Part shown: positions 41,421 through 52,838 of the stretch, piece after piece
Layout: each line of letters starts with the position of its first letter
How positions within the stretch are numbered: position 1 is the first letter of the stretch
DNA from: an uncultured Clostridia bacterium
Lineage (GTDB): Bacteria; Bacillota; Clostridia; TANB77; CAG-508
DNA: 64,000 nt
Assembly (NCBI GenBank): GCA_934178475.1
Contig: CAKPQH010000004.1
Coordinates: 1 to 64,000 of the forward strand
Direction: 5' to 3'
The notes under the pieces: generated by a model
What the model saw: the letters and a program-made list of their open reading frames with translations, nothing else
What the model was told of the DNA's origin: nothing
The model's database searches: none
Position numbers and translations under genes: made by a program

Positions 41421-42344
41421 TCAATTGATTATAGTATATATCCCACTTTCTTTTAAAAATGGAGTTATTTCTATTTTCAATCTTGTTATTTCTTCTTTTT
41501 CATTATTATATTTTATTTTAACAGCTCTATAGTCACCTTTTACAGCTTCTAACCATATATCACTTATTAATTTACTTCTTTTTTCGAAATTAGAAATATC
41601 CTTTTTAGATATATCTAATTCTAAATACTTTTCAAAACTAATATTTTCACTATCTAATAAATCTTCTCTTTCACTAACAAAATTATCTAAATATTTAGTT
41701 TTAACATATCCAATCTTTCCATTTTGAGTTCTTATTTTTGCTTTTCCTTCTTCATCTTCAAAAAATATGACCCAATTACCTTTTTTTACTTTTTCGATAT
41801 AATTTGAAAAGCTATCTTTACTTTGTTTTATTTTTACATTTTTAGATACATATGCTTTCTGCAGTTTCTTTGATAGATAGTCAATTGTAACTATATTTGT
41901 ACTTTCATTATATTCTATTTCTATATCGTATACATTTTTAAGTTCAGAAATTGGTAAATATATAATATTATTTTCTTCAAAAGCTTTACAGTATATCTTT
42001 TGAATTGCTCCATTTATTGTTATTTCTTCTTCATCTAATTTTATGCTTGCAAGTTTTTTATCACTTGTCATAATCACAGTTTTGGACTCTTCTTCAAAAA
42101 AAATTGTATTATCAACAAATTTTTGAATATCTGCATATGATAAATAGATAACATCCTCTCTTTTTATAATATCATTATTTAAATCTGATGTTATATTTTC
42201 ATCTGATATTATTAAATTAATATTATTATATCTGATATTTTTTGTTTTAGAAAAAATTTTAATAACACAGAAAACTATTAAAATAATACTAATTATTAAA
42301 ATAGCTCTCTTAATGTTTCTTGTTTTTTTCTGTTTTTTCTTCAT
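41421..42344 (-). CDS. Membrane-anchored stalk-domain and SH3-like protein
   Basis: The 307-residue protein has a basic N-terminus and one membrane helix (about 13-31). It is followed by sequence of the copper amine oxidase N-terminal (stalk) type: EDVIYLSYADIQKFV and NNIIYLPISELKNVYDIEIEYNESTNIVTID, spanning about 60-155. An SH3-like barrel lies near 165-220 (KKGNWVIFFEDEEGKAKIRTQNGKIGYVKTKYL). The C-terminal 85 residues are not recognised. In other Firmicutes a glycosyl hydrolase family 18 domain often follows such a stalk and SH3 pair; that domain is absent or truncated here. It is likely an envelope protein, and sits between lexA and mltG with 12-13 bp gaps. Confidence 0.7.
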   Translation of the reverse strand: MKKKQKKTRNIKRAILIISIILIVFCVIKIFSKTKNIRYNNINLIISDENITSDLNNDIIKREDVIYLSYADIQKFVDNTIFFEEESKTVIMTSDKKLASIKLDEEEITINGAIQKIYCKAFEENNIIYLPISELKNVYDIEIEYNESTNIVTIDYLSKKLQKAYVSKNVKIKQSKDSFSNYIEKVKKGNWVIFFEDEEGKAKIRTQNGKIGYVKTKYLDNFVSEREDLLDSENISFEKYLELDISKKDISNFEKRSKLISDIWLEAVKGDYRAVKIKYNNEKEEITRLKIEITPFLKESGIYTIIN

Positions 42345-42356
42345 ACTATTGCTCCA

Positions 42357-43016
42357 TTACATTTTTCTAAATACTCCTATTACCTTTCCTAATATTTCAC
42401 AATTAGGTACAATAATTGGATCCATAGTAGAATTTTCTGGTTGCAAACGAATATGGTCTTTTTCTTTATAAAATGTTTTTACAGTTGCTTCTTCTCCAAT
42501 TAAAGCTACAACTATTTCACCATTTATAGCATTATTTTGTTTTCTTACTAAAATGTAATCTCCATCAAGTATTCCTGCTTCAATCATACTTTCGCCTCTA
42601 ACAGTAAGCATAAAGCTTTCTGAATTACCAACAAAATCAATTGGTATTGGGAATGTATCTGTAACATTTTCTACTGCTAATATTGGTTCTCCTGCTGTTA
42701 TTCTTCCTATTATAGGAACATCAACTAATTCTTTTTGTACATAAAAATCTTTTGGTTTATTTTCAATAACTTTTCCATTTCCACCTTTAATTAGTTTTAA
42801 TGTTCTTCCTTTTTTATCTTCTTTTTTGATATATCCTTTATCTCTTAATTTTGCTAAATATCCATGTACAGTTGCAGTTGAACTTAAACCAACTGCTTTT
42901 CCAATTTCTCTTACTGATGGTGGATACCCATTTTCATTAACTTCCTTTTCTATATATTTTAAAATTGCTTTTTCTCTTTTGTTTAAATCTTGAGAGTTCT
43001 TTTTGGTTCTTGGCAT
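42357..43016 (-). CDS. lexA: LexA repressor
   Basis: From the ATG at 43016 (AGGAG eight bases upstream; a GTG three codons earlier overlaps the spacing) the protein has 219 residues. The winged-helix DNA-binding domain is at about 8-70 (YPPSVREIGKAVGLSSTATVHGYLAKL), the self-cleavage Ala-Gly pair is in RITAGEPI near 108, the catalytic Ser is in VRGESMIEAG near 140, and Lys in EATVKTFYK near 178. It is a functional SOS repressor by residue content. I see no classical GAAC-N4-GTTC box in its own promoter. Confidence 0.96.
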   Translation of the reverse strand: MPRTKKNSQDLNKREKAILKYIEKEVNENGYPPSVREIGKAVGLSSTATVHGYLAKLRDKGYIKKEDKKGRTLKLIKGGNGKVIENKPKDFYVQKELVDVPIIGRITAGEPILAVENVTDTFPIPIDFVGNSESFMLTVRGESMIEAGILDGDYILVRKQNNAINGEIVVALIGEEATVKTFYKEKDHIRLQPENSTMDPIIVPNCEILGKVIGVFRKM

Positions 43017-43048
43017 ATATATCACTCCTAATTATAATTTCTTTAATA

Positions 43049-43077
43049 ATGATATCATAACCAAAAAGAAAAGTCAA
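43049..43077 (-). promoter_or_regulatory. Promoter of the lexA operon
   Basis: TTGACT (43072-43077) and TATCAT (43049-43054) on the minus strand are 17 bp apart. ATGATATCAT, a 10-bp palindrome, covers the -10. Confidence 0.6.
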
Positions 43078-43109
43078 ACAAAATTTTGTATTTTATTTGA
43101 CTTTTTTTA

Positions 43110-44405
<1,296 letters not shown>

Positions 44406-44414
44406 CTATATTTT

Positions 44415-44444
44415 AGTATACCCTAAATTTACATAATTTGTCAA
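44415..44444 (-). promoter_or_regulatory. Promoter of obgE
   Basis: TTGACA (44439-44444) and TATACT (44415-44420) on the minus strand are 18 bp apart. Confidence 0.75.
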
Positions 44445-44463
44445 TGTTTTTCATCCTTTTTTG

Positions 44464-44493
44464 TTGACATTTCTAAATACGATGACATATAAT
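44464..44493 (+). promoter_or_regulatory. Promoter of asd
   Basis: TTGACA (44464-44469) and TATAAT (44488-44493) on the plus strand are 18 bp apart. It is back to back with the obgE promoter, with 19 bp between the two -35 boxes. The leader of about 65 nt has no riboswitch I recognise. Confidence 0.8.
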
Positions 44494-44564
44494 TAACTAT
44501 AGGTAATATGAGCATGAAAATAATTTTTTATACTCGTGATAATTATTAATCATCGGAGGTTAAG

Positions 44565-45569
44565 ATGAAAAAAACATATAAATTAGCAATTGTAGGTGCA
44601 ACTGGTTTAGTTGGTAGAACTGCCCTAAAGGTTTTAGAAGAAGAAAATTTGCCTAATATAGAATATAAACTTTTTTGTTCTAAAAAATCAGCTGGCACAA
44701 TTATTAAATTTTTAGGAAAGGATTATATAGCTGAAGAATTAACCGAAAACTCTTTTGATGAAGGTTTTGATTTTGCAATATTTTCTGCTGGTGGAGATAC
44801 TTCAAAGAAATTTGCTCCAATTGCAGCATCAAAAGGTTGCACAGTTATCGATAATAGCAGTGCTTTCAGAATGGAAAAAGATGTACCTTTAGTAGTTCCT
44901 GAAGTTAATCCAGAAGATATAAAATGGAATAATGGTATAATAGCTAATCCCAACTGCTCTACAATCCAAGCAATTGTTGCTTTAAAACCATTGGACGATA
45001 AGTATAAAATAAAAAGAATTATTTATTCTACATATCAAGCAGTATCTGGTGCAGGTATCTATGGAGTAGAAGATTTAAAAAATAAAGCAAATTATGAAAA
45101 TTTAAAGAAATTTCCACATCCAATTTATAATAATTGTTTGCCTCATATAGATATATTTATGGATGACGGTTATACTAAAGAAGAACATAAAATGATAAAT
45201 GAGACTAGAAAAATTTTAGGAAGAGATGATATTGCAATTACTGCAACAACTGTTAGAGTTCCCGTAGAAAATTGTCATGGTGAATCTATAAATGTAGAAT
45301 TTGAAAATGATTTTGATTTAAAAGATGTTTTTGCTATTTTATCCAAGGCTCCTGGCATTAAAGTTAAAGATGATATTCAAAATAATATATATCCACTTGC
45401 TACTGATGCTAATAATACCAATGATGTATATGTTGGTAGAATCAGAAGAGACTTTAGTAATAAAAACTCTTTAAACCTATGGGTCGTAGCAGATAATATA
45501 AGAAAAGGTGCTGCAACTAATGCTATTCAAATAATGGAAAAAATTATAGAAGAAAACAACAAGGATTAA
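44565..45569 (+). CDS. asd: Aspartate-semialdehyde dehydrogenase
   Basis: The 334-residue enzyme makes aspartate semialdehyde for lysine, threonine and methionine synthesis. It begins with the NADP-binding VGATGLVGRTALKVLEE, has the catalytic Cys in NPNCSTIQAIVAL near 131, AVSGAGIYGV near 163, and the active-site His in VPVENCHGESINVEF near 236. Complete. The ribosome site is GGAGG. One of the few plus-strand genes in the window; its stop codon lies inside its own terminator stem. Confidence 0.97.
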   Translation: MKKTYKLAIVGATGLVGRTALKVLEEENLPNIEYKLFCSKKSAGTIIKFLGKDYIAEELTENSFDEGFDFAIFSAGGDTSKKFAPIAASKGCTVIDNSSAFRMEKDVPLVVPEVNPEDIKWNNGIIANPNCSTIQAIVALKPLDDKYKIKRIIYSTYQAVSGAGIYGVEDLKNKANYENLKKFPHPIYNNCLPHIDIFMDDGYTKEEHKMINETRKILGRDDIAITATTVRVPVENCHGESINVEFENDFDLKDVFAILSKAPGIKVKDDIQNNIYPLATDANNTNDVYVGRIRRDFSNKNSLNLWVVADNIRKGAATNAIQIMEKIIEENNKD

Positions 45570-45580
45570 TCTTGTTGTTT
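45554..45580 (+). terminator. Terminator of asd
   Basis: AAACAACAAG pairs with CTTGTTGTTT, followed by TTTG. The stem overlaps the final asd codons and stop. Confidence 0.85.
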
Positions 45581-45688
45581 TTTGTATATATTTGTAATAT
45601 AAATGTAATACAATTTTAATTTTTCTGTAACTTTCCTTGTCTTTTTTTGTAGTATAATAATATTGAGTATAATTGTGAGGAGATACAA

Positions 45689-46780
45689 ATGAGTATTAAA
45701 ATGGACTTAAAAAAAGAAAAAATTGAGATAATAGAACAAATCGATACTTTAACTGTAAATAAAATTGCCAAAAGCATTGCCAGTCGAATTGTAGATACTT
45801 TTCCAGGATTTTATCTTGACAAAAATGATATTTTTGCTAAATTATCTAAATTAAATATGTATCGAGCTAACATGCCTGATGGAATTGCAGAAGCTTGCTA
45901 TTTTTATAAAAATACTTCTATATATTTTAATTCTAATATTAGTAATGATGATTTAGAAGAATTTGCAATACATGAATGTATACATTATCTACAAGAGAAA
46001 AAAAATAAAAGACATAAACTTGTTAGAATGGGTATTAGTTATAATACTGCTTCTAAATTTAAAGGAATTGGTATAAATGAAGCTGCTGTTCAATATATGG
46101 CAACTAAAATCATAAAAATAGAACCAAGTTTTGAGAAATATTATGGTATTACTATACATACTCCAAGTCCTTCTTATTATCCTTTAGAATGTTCTTTACT
46201 TAATCAAATAAATTACTTCATAAATGAAGATATTTTATTTAGAAGTACTTTTTTTGCAAATGACTTTTTTAAAAATGCTGTTATTACTCATACCTCTAAA
46301 GCTATTTATTCTCAAATAGAAACATTATTTGATACGATTTTAGATTTAGAAGAAAAAATTATTAATACAAACAATATTATTAGTTCTTTGAATGATGGTG
46401 ATTTGAAAGTTTTTAAATTACAACAAAAAATAGAAAAATATAAAGAAGATATTGTTTATAATTATTTTCAAACGCAAAATATTATTATAAAAAACTTCTT
46501 TGATTATGAATTTAATAGAGTAGACACTGTTGATAAATTAGAGTTATTTAGAAATAAATTATATAAGTTTACTAATATTATGGGTGGAATGAAAGATTAT
46601 AAATTTTTTGATAACTATTATGTTGAGATGATGAATAAAATAGACCATAGATATAATGTTATAGAAAATGGTGGTATTGAAACTGCCTTAGCAACAAAAC
46701 CTACTAATTATTTTATATCTTTAATTGAAAAAATCAAAAAAATATTTATCAAAGATTCTGCTGTAAAAAAAGAAATTTAA
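45689..46780 (+). CDS. Zincin-like putative metallopeptidase
   Basis: The 363-residue protein has a candidate HExxH zinc motif, H95-E-C-I-H99 in EFAIHECIHYLQE, and about 32 residues later GINEAAVQYMATKI, where the Glu could be the third zinc ligand as in gluzincins. I cannot assign a family. There is no signal peptide or membrane segment, so it would act in the cytosol. The C-terminal half (about 220-340) is helical with a coiled coil, and the last 15 residues are basic. A TATAAT (45653-45658) lies upstream but its -35 is poor. It has a GAGGAG site and is convergent with the gltD-like gene. Substrate unknown. Confidence 0.6.
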   Translation: MSIKMDLKKEKIEIIEQIDTLTVNKIAKSIASRIVDTFPGFYLDKNDIFAKLSKLNMYRANMPDGIAEACYFYKNTSIYFNSNISNDDLEEFAIHECIHYLQEKKNKRHKLVRMGISYNTASKFKGIGINEAAVQYMATKIIKIEPSFEKYYGITIHTPSPSYYPLECSLLNQINYFINEDILFRSTFFANDFFKNAVITHTSKAIYSQIETLFDTILDLEEKIINTNNIISSLNDGDLKVFKLQQKIEKYKEDIVYNYFQTQNIIIKNFFDYEFNRVDTVDKLELFRNKLYKFTNIMGGMKDYKFFDNYYVEMMNKIDHRYNVIENGGIETALATKPTNYFISLIEKIKKIFIKDSAVKKEI

Positions 46781-46804
46781 AACGAAGCTTTTACGCTTCG
46801 TTTT
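46779..46804. terminator. Bidirectional terminator between convergent genes
   Basis: AAAACGAAGC/GCTTCGTTTT with a 6-nt loop is a perfect terminator in both directions. It covers the end of the plus-strand gene and the last codons of the gltD-like gene. Confidence 0.9.
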
Positions 46805-48086
46805 CTTTTAAATATTTTATTATATTTTTAGCTGCATCTCTTCCTGATCTTGCTGCCCATGCAATTGTTCCTTTGCATCCTGCTAAATCGCCACCTGCAT
46901 ATATCTTTTGATTTGATGTTTGCCCTTTTTCATTAATTTTTATGTTTCCCCATTTATTTAATTCAAGTCCTAAGTTTTTTACAAAATCTTCTGGTTTTGA
47001 ACCAATTGCCATTATTACATAATCAGCTTTCTCATAATAATTACTATTTGGAATATTTACAGGAGATAATCTATCTTCTCCTTCTTTTTTTATTAGTTCT
47101 GTTTTTATTAATTCTGCTTGTTTAACTTTTCCATTTTTGTCTTGTAATATTTTTAATATATTATTTTGATATAATATTTTAATTCCTTCTTTTTCTGCTA
47201 TTTCAACTTCACTTTCTTCAGCTGGCATCTCTTTTTTCGAACGTCTATATACTATTTTTACTTCTTTAGCTCCTAGTCTTTTTACAGTTCTTGCAACATC
47301 TATTGCAACATTTCCTCCTCCATTTACTAATACGATTTTGTCTTCATATTTAGGATGTTTATTAAATTCTAATAATTCATTTCCCCCATAAACTCCTAAA
47401 ATATCTTCTCCTTCAATTCCTGTTTTTGAAGAAATGTTTGCTCCAAATGATAGAAATATTGCATCATATTTATTTTCTAAATCTTTTAAAAAAATGTTTT
47501 TATTTAATTCTGAATTATATTTAACTTCTACTCCTAAATCCAATATTTTGTTTATTGTTTGTTTTACAATTTCTTTATCTAATCTAAAATCTGGAATTCC
47601 GTGAATTAGAAGTCCTCCTAAATAATTGTATTTTTCATATATTGTTACTTTAATATTATTCATAGCTAAAAAAGCTGCACATGTTAATCCTGCTGGTCCT
47701 CCTCCTATTATAGCAACTTGTTTTTCTTTCATTGTTTGATTCTTGTTTTCCACAATTTCTTCTCTTTTTGTGGAAATTTTAAAATTTTCTTTTATTGCAA
47801 TATCTCCTATATATGCTTCTATATCTCCGATATTTACCGGATTACTTTTTATTCCTTTCACACATGAACCTTCACATTGTTTTTTATGTGGACATACTCT
47901 ACCACAAATTGAAGATAATACTGTTGTTTCGCTTAAAACTTTATATGCATCTTCTATCTTTTCTTCTTTAACTAATTTAATAAACTTTGGTATATCATTT
48001 TCAAGTGGGCAACCTTTTTTTGAACATGGTTTATTTATGCAATTTAGACACTCATCTGTTTTTATTTTTATATCTTCATCTATCAT
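46791..48086 (-). CDS. GltD-like NAD(P)-dependent oxidoreductase (glutamate synthase small-subunit family)
   Basis: The 431-residue protein has an N-terminal cysteine-rich domain with CLNCINKPCSKKGCP and CGRVCPHKKQCEGSC (two 4Fe-4S clusters), the FAD-binding IIGGGPAGLTCAAFLA near 127, the second nucleotide-binding LVNGGGNVAIDVARTVKRLGA near 255, and the C-terminal IYAGGDLAGCKGTIAWAARSGRDAAKNI. This fits the GltD/DPYD-type electron-transfer subunit. No large glutamate synthase subunit lies nearby, so it may work alone or with a distant partner such as NfnAB-type or another oxidoreductase. It follows the uracil-DNA glycosylase gene with one base between them. Confidence 0.85.
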   Translation of the reverse strand: MIDEDIKIKTDECLNCINKPCSKKGCPLENDIPKFIKLVKEEKIEDAYKVLSETTVLSSICGRVCPHKKQCEGSCVKGIKSNPVNIGDIEAYIGDIAIKENFKISTKREEIVENKNQTMKEKQVAIIGGGPAGLTCAAFLAMNNIKVTIYEKYNYLGGLLIHGIPDFRLDKEIVKQTINKILDLGVEVKYNSELNKNIFLKDLENKYDAIFLSFGANISSKTGIEGEDILGVYGGNELLEFNKHPKYEDKIVLVNGGGNVAIDVARTVKRLGAKEVKIVYRRSKKEMPAEESEVEIAEKEGIKILYQNNILKILQDKNGKVKQAELIKTELIKKEGEDRLSPVNIPNSNYYEKADYVIMAIGSKPEDFVKNLGLELNKWGNIKINEKGQTSNQKIYAGGDLAGCKGTIAWAARSGRDAAKNIIKYLKENEA

Positions 48087-48087
48087 T

Positions 48088-48648
48088 TTATTGCTCCAAT
48101 TCTTCCAACTTTTCAGTTACTTTTATTAAGTCTTTTATAAAATCTATTTTCTTTGTCTCATCACGTAATAATGCTGCTGGATGCCATGTAGGCATATATA
48201 ATATTCCTTTTTTCTCAATCCACTTTCCTCTTGATGCTGTAATTTTATATTCTTTTCCTACTATGTTTTGTAATGAAATTCGCCCAAGTAGTACTATTAT
48301 TTGAGGCTTTATTATCATTACCTGATTTCTTAGATAATTAATACATGCTTCTATTTCATCTGGTTCTGGATCTCTATTTTGTGGAGGTCTACATTTTATA
48401 ATATTTGCAATATAAACATTTTCTCTTTTTATTCCTACAACATCAAAAGCTTTGTTCATAAGTTGTCCTGCTTTTCCAACAAATGGTCTTCCCTCTTTAT
48501 CCTCGTCTCCACCAGGTCCTTCACCTATAAACATTACTTTTGTATTTGTGTTTCCTTCTCCAAATACAATATTTTGTCTTCTTTGACATAATTTACATTT
48601 TTTACAATTAATTATACTTTTTTCTAATTCATCCATTTCTTGATACAT
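48088..48648 (-). CDS. Type 4 uracil-DNA glycosylase (4Fe-4S)
   Basis: The 186-residue protein matches family 4 uracil-DNA glycosylases, often annotated as phage SPO1 polymerase-related. Cys residues in INCKKCKLC and in IIKCRPP serve the cluster. Motif 1 is GEGPGGDEDKEGRPFVGKAG near 43, and motif 2 is MPTWHPAALLR near 153. It removes uracil arising from cytosine deamination. It is first in a two-gene operon with the gltD-like oxidoreductase and has a GAGG site. Confidence 0.92.
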   Translation of the reverse strand: MYQEMDELEKSIINCKKCKLCQRRQNIVFGEGNTNTKVMFIGEGPGGDEDKEGRPFVGKAGQLMNKAFDVVGIKRENVYIANIIKCRPPQNRDPEPDEIEACINYLRNQVMIIKPQIIVLLGRISLQNIVGKEYKITASRGKWIEKKGILYMPTWHPAALLRDETKKIDFIKDLIKVTEKLEELEQ

Positions 48649-48668
48649 TTCTTACCTCTTTCAAAGGT

Positions 48669-48697
48669 ATTTTATCAAAAAAAAGCACTAATATCAA
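48669..48697 (-). promoter_or_regulatory. Promoter of the glycosylase operon
   Basis: TTGATA (48692-48697) and TAAAAT (48669-48674) on the minus strand are 17 bp apart. Confidence 0.6.
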
Positions 48698-48728
48698 TAC
48701 TTTATTGTGATTATTGCTAAACTAAAAA

Positions 48729-48755
48729 ATAACAAGAATTACAATTTCTTGTTAT
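48729..48755 (-). terminator. Terminator of the str operon after tuf
   Basis: ATAACAAGAA pairs with TTCTTGTTAT over a 7-nt loop, followed by TTTTTTAG on the minus strand. Confidence 0.85.
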
Positions 48756-48779
48756 CCTTGTTATTTTTATTATTTATAA

Positions 48780-49982
48780 TTATTCAATTATATCAGCAAC
48801 TACACCTGAACCAACTGTTCTACCACCTTCACGGATAGCGAATCTTAGTCCTTTTTCGATAGCTATTGGTGTAATTAATTCGATTGTCATAGAGATATTA
48901 TCTCCTGGCATAACCATTTCTGTTCCAGCAGGTAATTCAATAACACCTGTAACGTCTGTTGTTCTGAAATAGAATTGTGGTCTATATCCATTGAAGAATG
49001 GTGTATGACGTCCACCTTCTTCTTTAGTTAGAACGTAAACTTCTGAAGTGAATTTTGTATGAGGATGTATTGATCCTGGTTTAGCTAATACTTGTCCTCT
49101 TTCAACTTCGTTTCTTTGAATTCCTCTTAATAATGCTCCTGCATTATCTCCAGCTTCAGCTGAATCTAATGTTTTTCTAAACATTTCTAGACCAGTAATA
49201 ACTGTTTGTTTCTTTTCTTGAGAAAGTCCAACTATTTCAACTGTATCTTGAACTTTAACAACTCCTCTTTCTACTCTACCAGTAACAACTGTTCCTCTAC
49301 CTGTTATTGTCATAACATCTTCGATTGGCATTAAGAATGGTAAATCTGTAGGTCTAGTTGGTGTTGGTATATAAGAATCAACAGCTTCCATTAATTCTTT
49401 GATTGGAGCATATACTGGATCGTTAGGATCTGTTGATGTGCTCTCTAAAACTTTTAATGAAGAACCTTTTATAATTGGAATTTCATCTCCTGGGAAATCA
49501 TAACTTGAAAGTAAGTCTCTAACTTCCATTTCAACTAATTCTAATAATTCTGGATCATCAACCATATCACATTTATTTAAGTAAACAACGATGTATTTAA
49601 CACCAACTTGTCTAGCTAATAAGATATGTTCTCTTGTTTGTGGCATTGGTCCATCAGCTGCAGAAACAACTAATATTGCACCATCCATTTGTGCAGCACC
49701 TGTAATCATGTTTTTAACGTAGTCAGCGTGTCCTGGGCAGTCAACGTGAGCATAGTGTCTGTTTTCTGTTTCATATTCAACGTGAGCTGTATTGATTGTG
49801 ATTCCTCTTGCTTTTTCTTCTGGAGCTCCATCGATTTGATCATAAGCTGTATATTGAGCTTTTCCTAATAATCCTAAATATTTTGTAATTGCAGCAGTTG
49901 TTGTTGTTTTTCCATGGTCTACGTGTCCGATAGTACCAATGTTAACGTGTGGCTTTGTTCTTTCGAATTTTGCTTTTGCCAT
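48780..49982 (-). CDS. tuf: Elongation factor Tu
   Basis: The 400-residue GTPase delivers aminoacyl-tRNA to the ribosome. G-domain motifs are GHVDHGKTT near 19, the switch I RGITI near 59, DCPGHADYV near 81 and NKCD near 136. Domains II and III follow and end in [11 protein letters not shown]. Complete. It follows fusA after 133 bp with a strong AAAGGAGG site. It is the last gene of the str operon here. Confidence 0.98.
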   Translation of the reverse strand: MAKAKFERTKPHVNIGTIGHVDHGKTTTTAAITKYLGLLGKAQYTAYDQIDGAPEEKARGITINTAHVEYETENRHYAHVDCPGHADYVKNMITGAAQMDGAILVVSAADGPMPQTREHILLARQVGVKYIVVYLNKCDMVDDPELLELVEMEVRDLLSSYDFPGDEIPIIKGSSLKVLESTSTDPNDPVYAPIKELMEAVDSYIPTPTRPTDLPFLMPIEDVMTITGRGTVVTGRVERGVVKVQDTVEIVGLSQEKKQTVITGLEMFRKTLDSAEAGDNAGALLRGIQRNEVERGQVLAKPGSIHPHTKFTSEVYVLTKEEGGRHTPFFNGYRPQFYFRTTDVTGVIELPAGTEMVMPGDNISMTIELITPIAIEKGLRFAIREGGRTVGSGVVADIIE

Positions 49983-50115
49983 TTTTAAATTCCTCCTTTA
50001 ATTTTGAGATTTTCTCTCTTTATTTATAAAATTTAAATTTAATAACTTTTTTAGCACTTGCATTTTATAACATTTATATAAAAATTGCAAGTATTTTCAA
50101 TTAATTGTTTGATAA

Positions 50116-52197
50116 TTAATTATTTTTTGTTTTTGAAGCAACAATATTGTCATGAACTGACTTTGGTACTTCTTCATAATGAGATGGTTCCATTGAGTAT
50201 GTTCCTCTTCCTTGTGTCTTAGAACGTAAGTCTGTAGCATAACCAAACATTTCTGCTAATGGTATAAATGCTCTTATTTCTTCCATTCCTTGTGAAGCTT
50301 CCATACCTTCAATTTTTCCACGACGTGAATTAACGTCTCCTATAACATCTCCCATGTATTCTTCTGGTACTGTTATTTCAACTCTCATTATTGGTTCTAA
50401 TATAACTGCTTTTGCTTGTCTGCATCCTTCTTTAAATGCCATTGAAGCAGCTATCTTGAATGCCATTTCTGATGAGTCAACTTCGTGGTAAGATCCATCT
50501 ACTAAAGCTACTTTAAAGTCTATAACTGGATATCCAGCTAATATACCTGTTTGTGCAGCTTCTCTCATACCTTGTTCGATTGGTTTAATATATTCTTTTG
50601 GAACAGCTCCACCAACGATTTTACTTTCAAATTCAATTCCTTTTCCTGGCTCAAGTGGTTCCATTTCAAACCATACGTCTCCGTATTGTCCTTTACCTCC
50701 TGATTGACGGATAAATTTACCTTGAACTTTAACCTTATTTTTGATTGTTTCTTTGTAAGCAACTTGTGGCTTACCAACATTACATTCAACTTTAAATTCT
50801 CTTTTTAATCTATCAACGATGATATCTAAGTGTAATTCACCCATACCAGCTATGATAGTTTGACCAGTTTCTTGATTTGTATAAGCTTTGAATGTTGGAT
50901 CTTCTTCAGCAAGTTTTGCTAAAGCTATACCCATTTTTTCTTGAGCTGCTTTATCTTTTGGCTCAATAGCTATATCTATAACTGGCTCTGGGAATTCCAT
51001 TGATTCTAACATTACTGGATGATTTTCATCACATAATGTATCTCCAGTAGCAACATCTTTTAATCCAACTGCAGCTGCAATATCTCCAGCATATACTTTT
51101 TCAATATCTTCTCTGTGATTTGCATGCATTTGTAATATTCTACCGATTCTTTCTTTTTTGTCTTTATTAGCATTTAATATTGATGATCCAGATTCTAATG
51201 TTCCTGAATAAACTCTAAAGAAACATAATTTTCCTACAAATGGGTCAGTAGCAATTTTGAATGCTAATGCAGCAAATGGTTCATTATCAGATGTTTTTCT
51301 TTCAACTTCATTTCCATCTAAATCTACACCTTTGATATGTGGTATATCGATTGGTGATGGCATATAATCAATTATTGAATTTAATAATTCTTGTACACCT
51401 TTATTTTTGTATGATGATCCACAACATACTGGAACAATTGAATTGTTTATTGTTCCTATACGAAGACCTTTTTTGATTTCTTCTGCAGAAAGTTCTTCAC
51501 CTTCTAAATATTTCATCATTAATTCTTCGTCTTGTTCACAAGCAGCTTCAATCATATTTTGTCTCCATGTATTAGCATCATCTAACATATCTGCTGGAAT
51601 ATCAGTTTCTTCGATTTCTTTTCCTAAATCGTCTTTATGAATGAAAGCTCTCATTTTTATTAAATCAACTATTCCTTGGAAATAGTCTTCTTTACCTATT
51701 GGTAATTGGATTGGAACAGCGTTTGCATGTAATCTATTTTTTAATTGTTCTACGCAAAGCATGAAATCTGCTCCTATAACATCCATTTTGTTTACATATA
51801 CCATTCTTGGTACATTATATTTATCTGCTTGTCTCCAAACAGTTTCTGTTTGAGGTTGAACTCCACCTTTAGCAGCTAAAACTGTAACTGCACCGTCAAG
51901 AACTTTTAAAGATCTTTGAACTTCAACTGTAAAGTCAACGTGTCCAGGAGTATCAATTATGTTGATTCTATGATTATCCCAGAAACAAGTTGTAGCAGCT
52001 GATGTTATAGTAATTCCTCTTTCTTGCTCTTGTTCCATCCAGTCCATTGTAGCAGCACCTTCGTGAACCTCTCCTATTTTATGAGTTTTACCTGTATAGA
52101 ATAAGATTCTTTCTGTTGTAGTAGTTTTTCCTGCATCTATGTGTGCCATTATTCCTATATTTCTTGTTTTTTCTAATGGACATAATCTTCCTGCCAT
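50116..52197 (-). CDS. fusA: Elongation factor G
   Basis: The 693-residue translocase is complete: [15 protein letters not shown] near 18, switch [20 protein letters not shown] near 82, NKMD near 136, domain IV with [15 protein letters not shown] near 497, and the C-terminal [13 protein letters not shown]. It sits between rpsG and tuf in the usual str order. Confidence 0.98.
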   Translation of the reverse strand: MAGRLCPLEKTRNIGIMAHIDAGKTTTTERILFYTGKTHKIGEVHEGAATMDWMEQEQERGITITSAATTCFWDNHRINIIDTPGHVDFTVEVQRSLKVLDGAVTVLAAKGGVQPQTETVWRQADKYNVPRMVYVNKMDVIGADFMLCVEQLKNRLHANAVPIQLPIGKEDYFQGIVDLIKMRAFIHKDDLGKEIEETDIPADMLDDANTWRQNMIEAACEQDEELMMKYLEGEELSAEEIKKGLRIGTINNSIVPVCCGSSYKNKGVQELLNSIIDYMPSPIDIPHIKGVDLDGNEVERKTSDNEPFAALAFKIATDPFVGKLCFFRVYSGTLESGSSILNANKDKKERIGRILQMHANHREDIEKVYAGDIAAAVGLKDVATGDTLCDENHPVMLESMEFPEPVIDIAIEPKDKAAQEKMGIALAKLAEEDPTFKAYTNQETGQTIIAGMGELHLDIIVDRLKREFKVECNVGKPQVAYKETIKNKVKVQGKFIRQSGGKGQYGDVWFEMEPLEPGKGIEFESKIVGGAVPKEYIKPIEQGMREAAQTGILAGYPVIDFKVALVDGSYHEVDSSEMAFKIAASMAFKEGCRQAKAVILEPIMRVEITVPEEYMGDVIGDVNSRRGKIEGMEASQGMEEIRAFIPLAEMFGYATDLRSKTQGRGTYSMEPSHYEEVPKSVHDNIVASKTKNN

Positions 52198-52218
52198 TTT
52201 TTCTTATCCCCCTTTATC

Positions 52219-52689
52219 TTAAAATTTGTAATGTGCAAAAGCTTTATTAGCTTCAGCCATTTTATGAGTATCTTCTTTCTTCTTAAATGCTCCACCATTT
52301 CCGTTGATAGCATCTATGATTTCCCCAGCTAGTTTTTCTGCCATAGTTTTTTCATGTCTCTTTCTAGCATATCCAACTAACCATCTTAAACCTAAAGTTT
52401 GTCTTCTTTCTGGTCTAATTTCCAATGGTACTTGGTATGTAGCTCCACCTATTCTTCTTGCTTTTACTTCTAAAACTGGCATTATATTTTCTAATGCTGC
52501 TTCGAAAACCTCTAAAGGATCTTTACCTTCTTTTTCTTTTATGATGTCAAATGCATCATATACTATTTCTTGAGCAACTGATTTTTTACCATCAAGCATT
52601 ATATTGTTTACTAGTTTTGTAACAACTTTGCTATTATATATTGGATCTGGTAATACATCTCTTTTTGCTATATATCCTTTTCTTGGCAC
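52219..52689 (-). CDS. rpsG: 30S ribosomal protein S7
   Basis: The 156-residue protein starts at GTG (52687-52689) with an AAAGGAG site. It reads [20 protein letters not shown] and contains the family motifs [13 protein letters not shown] and [19 protein letters not shown]. It nucleates assembly of the 30S head. It follows rpsL after 149 bp, an unusually long and structured gap. Confidence 0.98.
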   Translation of the reverse strand: MPRKGYIAKRDVLPDPIYNSKVVTKLVNNIMLDGKKSVAQEIVYDAFDIIKEKEGKDPLEVFEAALENIMPVLEVKARRIGGATYQVPLEIRPERRQTLGLRWLVGYARKRHEKTMAEKLAGEIIDAINGNGGAFKKKEDTHKMAEANKAFAHYKF

Positions 52690-52712
52690 TATTCTTCACT
52701 CCTTTCAATTGA

Positions 52713-52761
52713 GATACCTATATAAGTATCTAAGTTACTCTGATTAACTCTCTTGTTAATC
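52713..52761 (-). other. Two small hairpins in the rpsL-rpsG gap
   Basis: GATTAAC/GTTAATC (52742-52761) and GATAC/GTATC (52713-52730) lie shortly before the rpsG ribosome site in the transcript. In E. coli the rpsL-rpsG gap is the S7 autoregulation target; equivalence here is unproven. Confidence 0.3.
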
Positions 52762-52838
52762 CGCATAGTGTTTATAATCTATATCTAAATTTAAGTACCT
52801 TAAACTAGTAAGAATTACAAGCACTAACTATTTTCATT

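Noticed and set aside
43017..43109. LexA box in the lexA promoter
   Set aside because: No GAAC-N4-GTTC or close variant is visible; only a short ATGATATCAT palindrome at the -10.
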